Shown piece after piece: positions 28,775-40,030 of a DNA stretch of 64,000 nucleotides. The notes under the pieces were generated by a model. That model was not told the DNA's origin. It made no database searches and was given only the letters and a program-made list of their open reading frames with translations. The stretch spans positions 1-64,000 of the forward strand of contig JACJYB010000010.1 in the NCBI GenBank assembly GCA_020636355.1. The letters run 5' to 3'. This stretch comes from Lewinellaceae bacterium (GTDB taxonomy: Bacteria > Bacteroidota > Bacteroidia > Chitinophagales > Saprospiraceae). Each line of letters opens with the position of its first letter. Position 1 is the first letter of the stretch. A program made the position numbers and the translations under genes.

Positions 28775-30744
28775 TTCGTATGAAGCAGCTAATTGCCATT
28801 TGTTTTGGAATTTTGAGCGGGATGGTAACCGCACAAAATGCTTTGATGTCAATTGATAGTCTTCATGTCAAACTTGAGCAGGTCAGCGATGTTAAAAAGA
28901 AAATTGCGCTTTTAATTCGGTATGCTTACCAACTGGATTCTGATCCACGCGCAGAGATTGATAGCGCAAGGATGCTGGCTCATAAAATCACCTTTACTGC
29001 TGGAGAGGTAAGATTGATGGCTGTCCAGGCCTCTTATTTACATACGCAGGGTGATTTGGCAGACGCCCTTCGGATTGGGTTTGCAGCATTGGAAATAGCA
29101 CAGGAGAACCATTTGATTCTGGAAGTACCTATCGTCCTGACCGGATTAGGAAATACCTTTTGGGAAATGGGCGATTTTCAAAGGGCAATAGATTATTACA
29201 AGCGGGCTATTCCTTACCATCAGAAAATTCAACTCAACGATTTGACCGAAAGCCAGAAAAAAGAAAAATTATTTTGGTCTGAGAATGTAGGTTTTAACCC
29301 AGACGACGAGCGGATCCTGACTCAATTTAACCTGGGTTCGGCTTATATGTTCAATAATCAAAACGACTCTGCTTTCATGTTTCTCCAAAAAAGCTTTGAT
29401 GAGACAAAATTGAACCACCGACTGTATGCGCCGGTCAGGATGTTTTATGGTGAGTTAATGATACGAATGGGTCAAATCGATAAGGGATTGGATTTTCTGC
29501 GTGAAAGCGCTCACTTTTTTGAAAATGGTAGCGATTCCTATTCGCTTTGCCAGAACTATCAATTTTTGGCCACCCATTATTATGATAGTCAAAAACCCGA
29601 TTCTTGCATCATTTATGGACAACGTGCTCTTCAACATGCTCAACGGTCAAACTATGGAAAATTAATAAGGGAGTCAAGTGAATTACTGGCAATGGTATAT
29701 GACCCTATTAATCTGGAAAAGGCGCTTTATTACCGGAAAATTTTCGATGAAATTAACGAAGTATTGTACGGTCCCAACAAAATTAAAGCACTGCAGGAAA
29801 CCCTGGTGAACGCTCAGGAAAAGGCTCGAAAGTCAGAAGCTGCAATAATTGCATCTAAAAATCGACAACGGCTTAATTATTTGGTGACGGGTCTGCTGGC
29901 ATTGATTGGATTATCCGTTTTTCTCTACCGGAATAATACGCAGCGTAAAAGGACGAATATTCATCTTGAACAAACGCTGGACCATTTAAGATCCACTCAG
30001 GCCCAGCTCATCCAGTCCGAAAAAATGGCCTCGTTGGGCGAACTCACTGCCGGTATCGCCCACGAAATTCAGAATCCTTTAAATTTTGTGAATAATTTTT
30101 CCGAAATCAATCAGGAATTATCCGGGGAATTGGAGGAAGAATTAATAGCAGGTAAAATCAATGATGCGATTTTGTTGTCGAAGGATTTAAAAGAAAATTC
30201 GAAAAAGATCAACGAGCATGGCAAGCGGGCGGATGCTATTGTAAAAAGCATGCTGCAGCATTCCCGTACCAGCAGTGGAGAAAAGGAGCTTACGGATATC
30301 AATGTACTTTGCGATGAATATTTACGACTGGCCTATCATGGGATGCGTGCCAGGGATAAGTCCTTCAATGCCCTACTTAAAACTGATTTTGATTCCGGTT
30401 TGCCAAAAATTAAAGTGGTTCCGCAAGATATTGGACGTGTTATTCTGAATGTAATCAATAATGGATTTCAGGCAATGCATGGTATGGAAAACCCGGTCTT
30501 GACCTTATCAACCAAACAGTTGAAAAACCAACTGGAAATACGTATCACAGACAATGGTCCCGGAATCCCGGACAGTATCAGGGACAAGATCTTCCAGCCA
30601 TTCTTCACGACCAAGCCCACTGGGCAGGGAACGGGATTGGGTTTGAGTCTGGCCTATGATTTCGTGAAGGCACATGGAGGTGAAATCAAACTTAAGCGTA
30701 GCGAGGGTGAAACCGAGTTTATTATCTGTTTACCAATCGGTTGA
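28771..30744 (+). CDS. TPR sensor histidine kinase
   Basis: 657 residues, intact, overlapping the previous gene by ATGA. Signal peptide (LIAICFGILSGMVTAQ), TPR-like helices including LGNTFWEMGDFQRAIDYYKR and FNLGSAYMFNNQNDSAFMFL, a coiled coil, a membrane helix (YLVTGLLALIGLSVFLY), and a complete core: His431 (GIAHEIQNPL), HGKRADAIVKSMLQHSR, N-box VINNGFQAM, G1 DNGPGIPDS, TGQGTGLGLSLAYDFVKAHGG. The C-terminal tail (KLKRSEGETEF) is more basic than in its neighbours. TPR sensors of this kind may detect bound peptides or proteins in the periplasm (inference). The next kinase starts about 50 bp on. Confidence 0.9.
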   Translation: MIRMKQLIAICFGILSGMVTAQNALMSIDSLHVKLEQVSDVKKKIALLIRYAYQLDSDPRAEIDSARMLAHKITFTAGEVRLMAVQASYLHTQGDLADALRIGFAALEIAQENHLILEVPIVLTGLGNTFWEMGDFQRAIDYYKRAIPYHQKIQLNDLTESQKKEKLFWSENVGFNPDDERILTQFNLGSAYMFNNQNDSAFMFLQKSFDETKLNHRLYAPVRMFYGELMIRMGQIDKGLDFLRESAHFFENGSDSYSLCQNYQFLATHYYDSQKPDSCIIYGQRALQHAQRSNYGKLIRESSELLAMVYDPINLEKALYYRKIFDEINEVLYGPNKIKALQETLVNAQEKARKSEAAIIASKNRQRLNYLVTGLLALIGLSVFLYRNNTQRKRTNIHLEQTLDHLRSTQAQLIQSEKMASLGELTAGIAHEIQNPLNFVNNFSEINQELSGELEEELIAGKINDAILLSKDLKENSKKINEHGKRADAIVKSMLQHSRTSSGEKELTDINVLCDEYLRLAYHGMRARDKSFNALLKTDFDSGLPKIKVVPQDIGRVILNVINNGFQAMHGMENPVLTLSTKQLKNQLEIRITDNGPGIPDSIRDKIFQPFFTTKPTGQGTGLGLSLAYDFVKAHGGEIKLKRSEGETEFIICLPIG

Positions 30745-30798
30745 TCAGTTTTAATGATCAAAGCAATGATGAACCTATCCGGAATACATAAGGTGACT

Positions 30799-33700
30799 AT
30801 GAATCGAATGGAAAAAACAATAGGCTGGCGTCTGTCTCTGATCCTGATGATCTTTACCCAAATTCTTCCGGCGCAGGGCAATCAATTTGAAGAGGTCGTA
30901 CCACCGCAGGGTAGGGCCTTTCAGCACGTGACGGGAATTTCGCAGGCTCCGGATGGTAAAATGTGGTTTTCGACCAAAGCAGGTCTTTTTAGTTACGATG
31001 GACACGAAATGAAATCGTACCGTTACAGCCCTTTTGAACCGAACTCCATGTCCAGCGATCAGCTTGATGCCGTTTATGCCGGCCCTGATGGCCGGATCTG
31101 GATCGGGACCATTGGGAGCGGATTGGACTGTCTGGATCCGGAAACCGGAATTTTCTCCCATTTTCACTCCGATACCAATGAGGTGAACAGCCCGGCATCC
31201 GATCACATCCTTACGATTTTGGGAGACCGGGATGGAATACTCTGGTTAGGCACTAACAACGGATTGGACCGGCTGGACCCGGCCAGTCTGACATTTACCC
31301 ACTTTCATACCATCGCGGGAGATTCGACCAGTCTCAGTTATAATGTAGTCGGGACACTCTTCGAAGATTCGCAGGGCACCCTCTGGGCAGGAACCGGCAC
31401 CGTGTACGGTGAGCCGGATTTTTCTTTGGGAGGACTGAACCGCTTGGATAAGACAACCGGGACTTTTACCCGTTACAAAGCTAATATTCAGGATGAACAT
31501 GCTCTGATCAACAACAAAGTCACCGCATTATTTGAGGACCATAAGGGTATCTTCTGGATTGGCACGGCAGGTGATGGCCTGCATTCCCTGGTCCGGTCGA
31601 CCGGGGTGATAACCCGACATCTCATCGATCCGGATCATCCGGAAAATTTGAGCCGTCCACCGCTCAACAAAAAGTTTGAAAGCACTGACTTTATCACATT
31701 TATCCGGGAAGATACGGAAGGAGGATTTTGGATTGGAACCTCCGAATCCGGGCTGAACTATTACGATCCCGCAGAAATGCAGGTCCATCATCTGGAATCC
31801 GAAACACGTGAAAATGGCTATTCTGCCAGAACTACCTGGAAAGCGTATACCTCTCGAGAAGGTGTACTATGGATCAGCTCTTTGAGCGGTGAACTATTCC
31901 GGGTTGACCCTCACCAGAAGATGATCCCACATTTTAAGACTTCCGGTGTGGAATGGGTACACGGATTTTACGATTGGCCAAACGGTGCATTATGGATTGC
32001 ATCCGATGAACTATTTGTCCAAAATGATCCTCGCAAAGAATTGATAAATCGGATCAAAGCAGAATTAACTCAAATCCAGGAACCGTATCGGTATGTTTCA
32101 CAAATTCAACCTTATCAGAAGGAATTATGGGTGGTTGGAAGCAGCGGCCTGATCCGGTTAAATACCCAAACGGATGCATATACCCACTATTTTGGCAGAG
32201 GACCGGAGCGGGACTCGCTGACCAATCCTTTTATTTATCAGGTTTTTATTGAGTCTGCACAGCAAATCTGGCTGGGTACGTTTAACGGACTCAATCTATT
32301 TAATCCGGAGAGCGGTAAGATTACCAGGTACTATATAAACCCGATGGATTTGAATTCCTTTTTTGGCATCAATTTCATCAATGCCTTGCTAAAAGACAGG
32401 GACAACCGATATTGGGTGGGTACCGCCGGAGGAGGAGGACTTTATTTGTTTGATCCGGTCAAGGGACTTTTAAAAAATACCTGGATGTCTTCCGGGTAAT
32501 AGTGATTTTGAAGATTCCAAAGGAACACTCTGGGTCGGATCCACCGATGGACTTTATCAATACGACCCCAATCGGATTCTTATTTCAGGTATGCAGATCG
32601 CGGAGGGAATTCGATTGTTTCAGAAGTAAATTCAATGGTAGAAGATCAGGATCATTATCTATGGCTGGGTACCGGGGAAGGGATCGTACGAATGGATTCC
32701 AGTCGAACGGAGTTCAAGATTTTGGAAAAAATTATGGTGTAGACGGCAGTAAGTTAAATTCTCATGCGGCGTACATTGGTCATGATAATAAATTGTACTT
32801 CGGAGAGCGCTATGGTTATTATGCTTTTTATTCCTCCGACTTTAAAATTCAAACGTTACCGCCTCAAATCACTTTTTCGGGATTTCACATTCTGGACTCC
32901 GGAGATTCCCGGACGGAAAAGCAGGACAGGGAATTCATGAATCAGGGCAAACCCGTTCAACTGGATTTTAACCAGAGCACTTTTTCCATCGATTTCTTAT
33001 CCGTTGATTATTGCAATCCGCAAGAAAACCAGCAATTTTATTTCCTGGAGGGATACGATGCACACTGGAGGAATGCCGGTAAAGAACAGCAAGCCATTTA
33101 CTATAGTTTGCCTCCGAATAATTACCTTTTTAAAGTAAAGGCCGCCAACGCCTATGGTATCTGGACCGAGAAACAGTTTCCCTTGATTATACGACCTCCG
33201 TGGTGGAAAACCTGGTGGGCTTACGCGCTCTATGCAATTTTATTCCTGATCGTCTTATTCTTCATCCATCGATATCAAAGGGAACGTGTGCTGCGGATGG
33301 AGCGGGAACGCAATAAAGATCGTGAACTGGCCCAAGCCCGTGAAATTGAAAAGGCTTATACCGAATTAAAAGCCACCCAATCCCAGCTCATCCATTCTGA
33401 AAAAATGGCCAGCCTGGGAGAACTCACGGCCGGCATCGCGCACGAGATTCAGAACCCACTGAATTTTGTGAATAATTTTTCTGAAGTCAATCAGGAATTA
33501 TCCGAGGAATTGGAAGAAGAATTAAAGGCGGGCAAAATCGATGATGCCATTTCCTTATCGAAGGATATTAAAGAAAATTCAGAGAAGATCAGTCAGCATG
33601 GCAAGCGTGCGGAAGCCATTGTGAAAAGTATGCTGCAGCATTCTCGTACCAGCAGTGGAGAAAAAGAGCTTACGGATATCAATGCGTTGTGTGATGAATA

Positions 33701-34124
33701 TTTGCGATTGGCTTATCACGGATTGCGGGCAAAGGATAAAAGTTTTAATGCATCGTATAAGCTGGAACTGGATGAGTCCTTGCCCAAATTAAATGTCGTT
33801 CCTCAGGACATCGGCCGGGTTATTCTGAATATCATTAATAATGCATTTCAGGCCGTTCAGAATGAGAAGAATCCAATCATATCTGTGTCAACCAAACAGC
33901 TAAATGAACATATTGAAATTCGCATTACCGACAACGGACCCGGTATCCCTGACTCCATCAAAGACAAGATCTTCCAGCCGTTCTTCACCACCAAGCCGAC
34001 CGGGCAAGGGACGGGATTAGGACTCAGCCTGGCTTATGACATCGTGAAAGCGCATGGTGGTAAGTTGAAAATGGACACAAAAGAAGGTGAAGGGAGTGAG
34101 TTTATTATACAATTGCCAGTTTAA
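30799..34124 (+). CDS. Propeller-type sensor histidine kinase, frameshifted in the middle
   Basis: About 1108 residues. The frame is open from 30754, but a signal peptide fits best from the ATG at 30799 or 30808 (WRLSLILMIFTQILPAQG). Propeller blades include DGRIWIGTIGSGLDCLDP and DGILWLGTNNGLDRLDP. From about 32480 to 32740 one-base shifts separate readable blocks: the stop run at 32497-32509 is bridged into SDFEDSKGTLWVGSTDGLYQYDP, and another frame gives VEDQDHYLWLGTGEGIVRMD. Then a Y_Y_Y domain (LEGYDAHWRNAGKEQ, NYLFKVKAANAYG), a WWKTWWAYALYAILFLIVLFF membrane segment, and a kinase core with phosphoacceptor His at 33441. Its core is nearly identical to that of the next gene. Confidence 0.82.
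33540..33604 (+). repeat. 65-bp identical direct repeat in the kinase core, copy 1
   Basis: Identical base for base to 35490-35554 in the next kinase; it covers the acidic insert between the phosphoacceptor helix and the HGKRAE helix. The surrounding 300 bp is also highly similar. Both sit in kinases whose sensors are unrelated (propeller and TPR). Confidence 0.8.
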
Positions 34125-34132
34125 TCAGAATA

Positions 34133-36077
34133 ATGGTAGAGAAATTCATAACAATCGTATTTCTTTCTTTGATAGGGTGTGTCGGATTCACTCAAACCAG
34201 GGAGGCGATTGATAGCCTGCATCAACAAATGGCCATTGCCAAAGACGATACAAGCCGGATTAAAGCCCAGGCATTTTTATGCTTATTGTATCGTTTGGGA
34301 AATACGGACTCTTCAATTTATTATGGACAGCAGGCTTTGAAATCCGCTCAGCAAATTAATTATCCGGAAGGAGAAATATTGGCCTTAGGGTATATGAGTA
34401 TTACTATGGAACAAATAGGAAACTTATCTAAGGCGCTTGAAATGGCATTTAAAATCGCATTACAGATTGCAAAAAATGCAAATAATTTGGAATGTGAAGC
34501 TGCTGAATGCCATCGGCGAAACTTACATTTTATTAAAGGACTACCCTAAAGCATTACGGTATTTGAATGAGCAAAAGTCAATTTGTGAGTCCAATGGCAA
34601 TATAGAAGCATTGGCCTATGCCAAGAAAGACATCGCAGTAGTTTTTGAAGAAATGGATCAACTAGATTCGGCATGGTATTATGTGCAATTGGCTATCGAT
34701 GATTTTCAAAAAACGGGTCGGGAAGAGCCGCAAACCTATCAAACCCTCGGAAACATAAAAATGAAATCGGGTAACAATGCTGAGGCATTGAATTTTTATC
34801 AAAGCGGACTTAAAATTGCAATTAATAATAATGAACGAAGAGCTTCAGCCGAGGCGTATAACAAAATCGCAACATTTTATAAAAAAATAAATCAACCAGA
34901 TTCTGGTATTTATTATGCAAGAAAAGGTCTTGAGGAATCACAATTGATTTCCCAAAAGAAAACGCTCCAGGAAGCAGCTGCACTATTGTCAGAATTATAT
35001 GATAGGAAAATTCGCAAATTGATTCCGCACAACAAAATGATACGAAAGAGTCACTGCGATATCTGAAAATAGCCGATGCTTACAAAGACAGTTTGTTTGG
35101 TGCAGGAAATCTGCAGGCCATCCAGGCATTGATTAATCAGCAAGAAGAACATCAGAAAGAAATTGAAGCTTCAAGAATCAGATATCAAAACAATTTAAGA
35201 CAATATGTATTGATCGTTGGTCTGGGAATTCTACTTTTTGTGTCTTTGCGATCCTATATCGTAACAACAGGCAAAAACAAAAATCAAATAAAGTCTTAGC
35301 AACTGCACTTTCAAATTTAAGAGCAACACAAACTCAACTCATCCACTCCGAAAAAATGGCATCGTTGGGTGAATTAACCGCCGGTATCGCCCATGAGATC
35401 CAGAACCCGCTCAATTTTGTCAATAATTTTCTGAGATCAATCAGGAATTATCCCAGGAGCTCGAGGAAGAGTTAAAGGTAGGTAAAATGGATGATGCCAT
35501 TTCCTTATCGAAGGATATTAAAGAAAATTCAGAGAAGATCAGTCAGCATGGCAAACGTGCAGAAGCCATCGTTAAAAGCATGCTGCAACATTCCCGCACC
35601 AGCAGTGGAGAAAGAGAGCTCACAGATATCAATGCGTTGTGTGACGAATATTTGCGATTGGCCTATCATGGGTTTAGGGCAAAGGATAAAAGTTTTAATG
35701 CTTCGTATAGGCTGGAGCCGGATGAGTCCTTGCTCAAATTAAGGATCGTTCCTCAGGACATTGGCAGGGTTTTGTTAAACATCATCAATAATGCATTTCA
35801 GGCAGTTCAGAATGAGAAGAACCCAATCATATCTGTATTTACGAAACAGCTTAATGAACAGATTGAAATTCGCATTACCGACAACGGACCCGGTATTCCC
35901 GATTCCATCAAAGACAAGATCTTTCAGCCGTTTTTCACGACAAAGCCGACCGGACAGGGAACCGGACTGGGATTAAGTCTTGCTTATGATATTGTGAAGG
36001 CGCATGGCGGGACTATCCATGTCAATAGCAAGGAGGGGGAAGGCACTGAATTTGTCATTCAATTGCCGGTTGTCTGA
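34133..36077 (+). CDS. TPR sensor histidine kinase, frameshifted
   Basis: About 648 residues in four blocks, starting 8 bp after the previous stop. Signal peptide (FLSLIGCVGFTQT), TPR helices (SSIYYGQQALKSAQQINYPE; then, in a second frame after a shift near 34500, ALRYLNEQKSICESNGN), another shift near 35020, a membrane helix (YVLIVGLGILLFVSL), a shift near 35260, and the kinase. The phosphoacceptor His codon is at 35392; one base is missing near 35432 before EINQELSQELEEEL. The last block has HGKRAEAIVKSML, N-box IINNAFQAVQNEKN, G1 DNGPGIPDS and TGQGTGLGLSLAYD. Core DNA matches the preceding propeller kinase and, in the N-box region, the kinase at 26792. Confidence 0.8.
35490..35554 (+). repeat. 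65-bp identical direct repeat in the kinase core, copy 2
   Basis: Partner of 33540-33604. Identity ends at a G/A difference after the copies, and again just before them, so the tract looks like a conversion or recent duplication patch inside longer similarity. Confidence 0.8.
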
Positions 36078-36362
36078 TTCGCAGAAAGAGAAAAGACAAT
36101 CCTGTAAATAAAGTATGGCACTGAAAGGATTCTTGTTTGCAATACAAAATCCGTGCAATCATTAAATCCGTATAAACCTAAGATATTGACAATTTGCCGG
36201 TCAATGATGGTTGAGCTACAGGCTCCATCATCCATGATATATGGTAATTAGTTTTCGTGTTCCCATAATTCATTTTATCTTAATACCTACACACGGTAAC
36301 AGTTACAGCTTGTCCGTGTGCATTTTACCGGAAACGTTGATAACCCCAATTAATGCCAGCCA

Positions 36363-36779
36363 ATGGATCAGGGAACTGCACCTGAAAATGACCAGCCAGC
36401 AAACCGCAATCCCCGGGATCTGTCCTCCGCCATCCGGGAGATTCAATCGATGCAACGGGCGCTGGATATCGAGACTGCCCTGGAACGCGTGCGTTCGAGA
36501 ACCATGGCGATGCACCGAAGTAATGAGCTACACGAAGTGTCTGAATTGCTTTATGCAGAATTGAAGACTTTAGTCGATTTCAGTGATTTTACAAGCTGCG
36601 GTTATATTGAAGTAGATGAAGAAAACCATGTTCAGCATGCCTGGATGACAAGGCCAGATGGAACCTCCATTGGTGATCACGGTCTTCCTCTGAAGGGTGA
36701 TCCGGTTATGAGTCCAGGGAAGGTCAGGGGAGTACATTTATTATTAAACTTTGATTATTCCGCAGGTGTGAATTTTTAA
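36363..36779 (+). CDS. Truncated single GAF-like module, remnant related to the giant kinase
   Basis: 138 residues. Residues 1-35 are a helical lead, then ETALERVRSRTMAMHRSNEL, the same opening helix as the modules of the giant kinase, followed by the first half of a module (LLYAELKTLVDFSDFTSCGYIEVDEE and VQHAWMTRPDG). It ends in HLLLNFDYSAGVNF, without the closing FEQTYTRFLDL helix and without a kinase. The next gene begins within 60 bp. Probably the 5' end of a module-type kinase whose rest was deleted or replaced; a small stand-alone binding protein is possible. The 285 bp before it hold an imperfect hairpin at 36203-36233 without a T-tract. Confidence 0.65.
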   Translation: MDQGTAPENDQPANRNPRDLSSAIREIQSMQRALDIETALERVRSRTMAMHRSNELHEVSELLYAELKTLVDFSDFTSCGYIEVDEENHVQHAWMTRPDGTSIGDHGLPLKGDPVMSPGKVRGVHLLLNFDYSAGVNF

Positions 36780-36832
36780 AACAAAGAAAATACGTGGCAA
36801 ACGTTGAATTTAAAATCCTGAAAGCTTTCAGA

Positions 36833-39800
36833 ATGAATGTCTTGCTAAGCATTTATTTTGGCTTCATCAGCATGCTTGCTGCTCAACCCTCCGTATTTGA
36901 CCAATATTATTTGCATCAATGGGACACCGATAATGGAATGCCTGTTGACCTTGTTCTATCACTCTACCAATCCAAAGAAGGATTTATCTGGTTGCGCACC
37001 TACAATGGCCTCATTCGATTTGACGGGATGTCGTTCAAGATCTTTGATTCCAGAAATGTCCCTTTCTTAACCAGCGATAACATCTCGGGTATTCTTGAAG
37101 GTCCGGATAGCACCCTCTGGGTAACAAGCCCTTTCGATGGTTTATGGAGGTATAAGAACGGAAAGGTCGAACATGTACTCGGTGATTGCAATCCGGGATA
37201 CAACCTGGATTGGATCACGGATTCGCAGGAATTGCTGTTCTCAAACATAGGTGATCAAATTAGCTTAATCCGGTATAACCCGAAAACCCATGAGCGAATA
37301 GATATTCCCGCGGCGATCGCTGACTCAACCATCGGAGCGTTAAAGATCAATGGTTCCTTGCAAAATTTTGGTACTACCGATCAACAAGGTTACGAGTGGT
37401 GGCTATGGAGAGGACAGGCATATCGGGCAAAAACGGTCACCTGGAGGCCCTAAGAATTAACAGGGAATACAAGGATTTGTACTTTTTGATATGATAGTAG
37501 ACAGCAGGGACCGGATCTGGTTTACTTCAAACCGGGGCGTATTCACCTGGAATGGACAATCCATCGAGGCCTATCCCGGCATGGAGTCGGTTAAATCGCT
37601 TCCGGTAAGTGCTTTTTATGGTCAAAAATGGATACTGGAAGATCATCTGGGCGGGATTTGGGTGGTTTTGTTTTCCAACATTGCCTACCTGCCTCCCGGA
37701 AGCGATCACTTTGTCTTTCCTCCCGAAGGACATCCACTGCGCTCATTACCTGTAACCAGCTTGCTGGAGGATCGCGAAGGTAATATCTGGTTTTCTTCAA
37801 TAACGGGGTGGCCCGGTTAAGCCCAAATTTATTTAAAACGTTTTCCAGGGCACAAGGTCTGCCAACACCCCAAGTGGAGGGTAGTACCAGTTGATAGTCA
37901 AAAATATATGATCAGTACCCTAAATGGCGGGCTGGTATGGAATGATAACGGCAAGATCAGACCCTTTAAATTTAAAGAAGCCGCCTGGAATGATATAGGT
38001 TCCAATTATTACCAACTGTTTGAGGATTCAAATGGCGCGATCTGGGCCTGCGGCAGAACCGGGATATTCAGAATTACCAAAGATCATGAGGAGTGGTATG
38101 CCCGCAATATGCCGGTCCGCTACGGATTTGAAGACAACCATGGTCAACTTTGGTTTGGTGTTTATAATCACGGCATTGGATATCTGAATGCCCGGGGTGA
38201 TTTGGATTTTTGCAATTCGATTCCATTAGCTTCGCATCAAGTACGGTGAGCTCTGTGCGCCGCATGGATGATGGAGGCTGGGTGGTCACCTCCTTTAACC
38301 AGGGTTTGAAGCTGATCGATTCCACAGGGCAATTGGTTAAGCTGCAGGATGACAAAGGATTGTCCTCCACGGGTACTTTCTCCTCGTATGAGGAAAAAAG
38401 GCGGAACTTTATGGATTTCTACCCAATCCGGTCTGTTCCGGCTCAGGGATGGTGTAGTCAGACGCCTGGGTCCGGAAAGTGGATTGCCGGCTACTTCCGT
38501 GTTTGATTTTCTCCCGGATAAGAATGGATACGTATGGTTGCCCAGCAATTTCGGGATCATCCGGGCCTCGAAAAAGGAGCTGGATGATTTGCTGGATGGT
38601 AAGGACGTACGAATCAATTGGCGCATTTTGATGAGGGCGACGGAATGCGAACCCGTTCGTGCACCGGAGCCAGGCACAGCGCCATCATGCCGGATGGAAC
38701 GATTCTGGTACCTACCCTGGACGGGCTGGTGGAAATAGATCCGGACCGCATGATCACCAACCAACAGCCACCTCCGGTAGTGATTCATCAGTTTCTCTGG
38801 GACGACCAGATCATTGATTTAGCCAAATCAGCGGTTTTGGAACCGGGAAATCACCGGTTCTTATTTGGTTATAGCGGACTCAGCTTTAAGGCACCGGAAA
38901 AAGTGAAATTCCGTTTCCGGTTGATCGGATACGATGAAGATTGGATTGAAGCTTCCGGCGATCGGCGAGCCATCTATACCAACCTGCCTTTTGGGAAATA
39001 CACGTTCCAGGTGATTGCGGCAAACAATGACGGCGTGTGGAATGAGGAGGGTGATGTTTATTCATTTACTATCATTCGTCCCTGGTGGCATACTTGGTGG
39101 GCTTATAGCCTGTATGGACTGGCATTGATTTTAAGTTTGGCCGCATTAGTTCAGACCCAGAAAAAGCGTCTGCTCCGTAATCAAGAGCAGATCGCAAAAG
39201 AGAAGGAACTCGAGCACGCCCGGGAAATCCAGCAGGCGTACACCGAACTCGAATCGGCTCACCAGAACCTGAAATCTACCCAATCCCAACTCATTCATTC
39301 CGAGAAAATGGCTTCTCTGGGAGAACTCACGGCCGGCATTGCGCACGAGATCCAGAATCCGCTGAATTTTGTCAATAATTTTTCGGAGGTCAATGCAGAA
39401 TTGATTGAAGAACAAATCGAGGAGCTTGGGAAAGGAAATGTGGACAACGCCAAATCAATTGCCAATGAAATTGCAGGGAACGAGCAAAAAATAATCCATC
39501 ATGGCAAGCGTGCCGATGCCATTGTCAAATCCATGTTGCAACATTCGCGCTCCAGCAGCGGAGAGAAGGAACTGACGGACATCAATGCATTGTGTGACGA
39601 ATATTTACGGCTGGCTTATCATGGGATGCGCGCCAGGGACAAATCATTTAATGCAGCGCTTAAGACCGATTTTGATCCCCAATTGCCCGGGGTGGAAGTT
39701 GTTTCCCAGGATATCGGCCGGGTATTATTGAATATTATCAATAATGCATTTCAGGCGATGCAAGGTGTCAATAATCCCGTGATAAGTATTTCCACAAAAA

Positions 39801-40029
39801 GAAGGGATGAGCAAATTGAGATCCGAATCACCGACAACGGCCCCGGCATCCCCGACTCCATTAAAGACAAGATCTTCCAGCCTTTCTTCACCACCAAACC
39901 AACCGGGCAAGGCACCGGATTGGGATTGAGTTTAGCCTATGATATTATAAAGGCGCATGGAGGGAAATGCTGATGGAATCGGAAGAAGGAAAAGGTACTG
40001 AATTCACGATCCGTTTGAACGTCCAATAA
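36833..40029 (+). CDS. Propeller-type sensor histidine kinase, frameshifted
   Basis: About 1065 residues. The ATG at 36833 gives the signal peptide MNVLLSIYFGFISMLAAQ; an upstream GTG at 36794 is in frame but less likely. Propeller blades (SKEGFIWLRTYNGLIRFDG, DSRDRIWFTSNRGVFTWNG, DREGNIWFSSITG) run through at least five shifts between 37450 and 38650. Then a Y_Y_Y domain (FRLIGYDEDWIEASGDRR, LPFGKYTFQVIAANNDG), the WWHTWWAYSLYGLALILSLAAL membrane segment, a coiled coil, and the core with phosphoacceptor His at 39344, N-box IINNAFQAM and TGQGTGLGLSLAYD. One shift at about 39965 hides the tail MESEEGKGTEFTIRLNVQ, ending at 40029. The next kinase starts one base later. Confidence 0.8.
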
Positions 40030-40030
40030 C

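Noticed and set aside
36203..36233. Imperfect hairpin after the TPR kinase at 34133
   Set aside because: Short stem with a bulge and no T-tract; not a convincing terminator.
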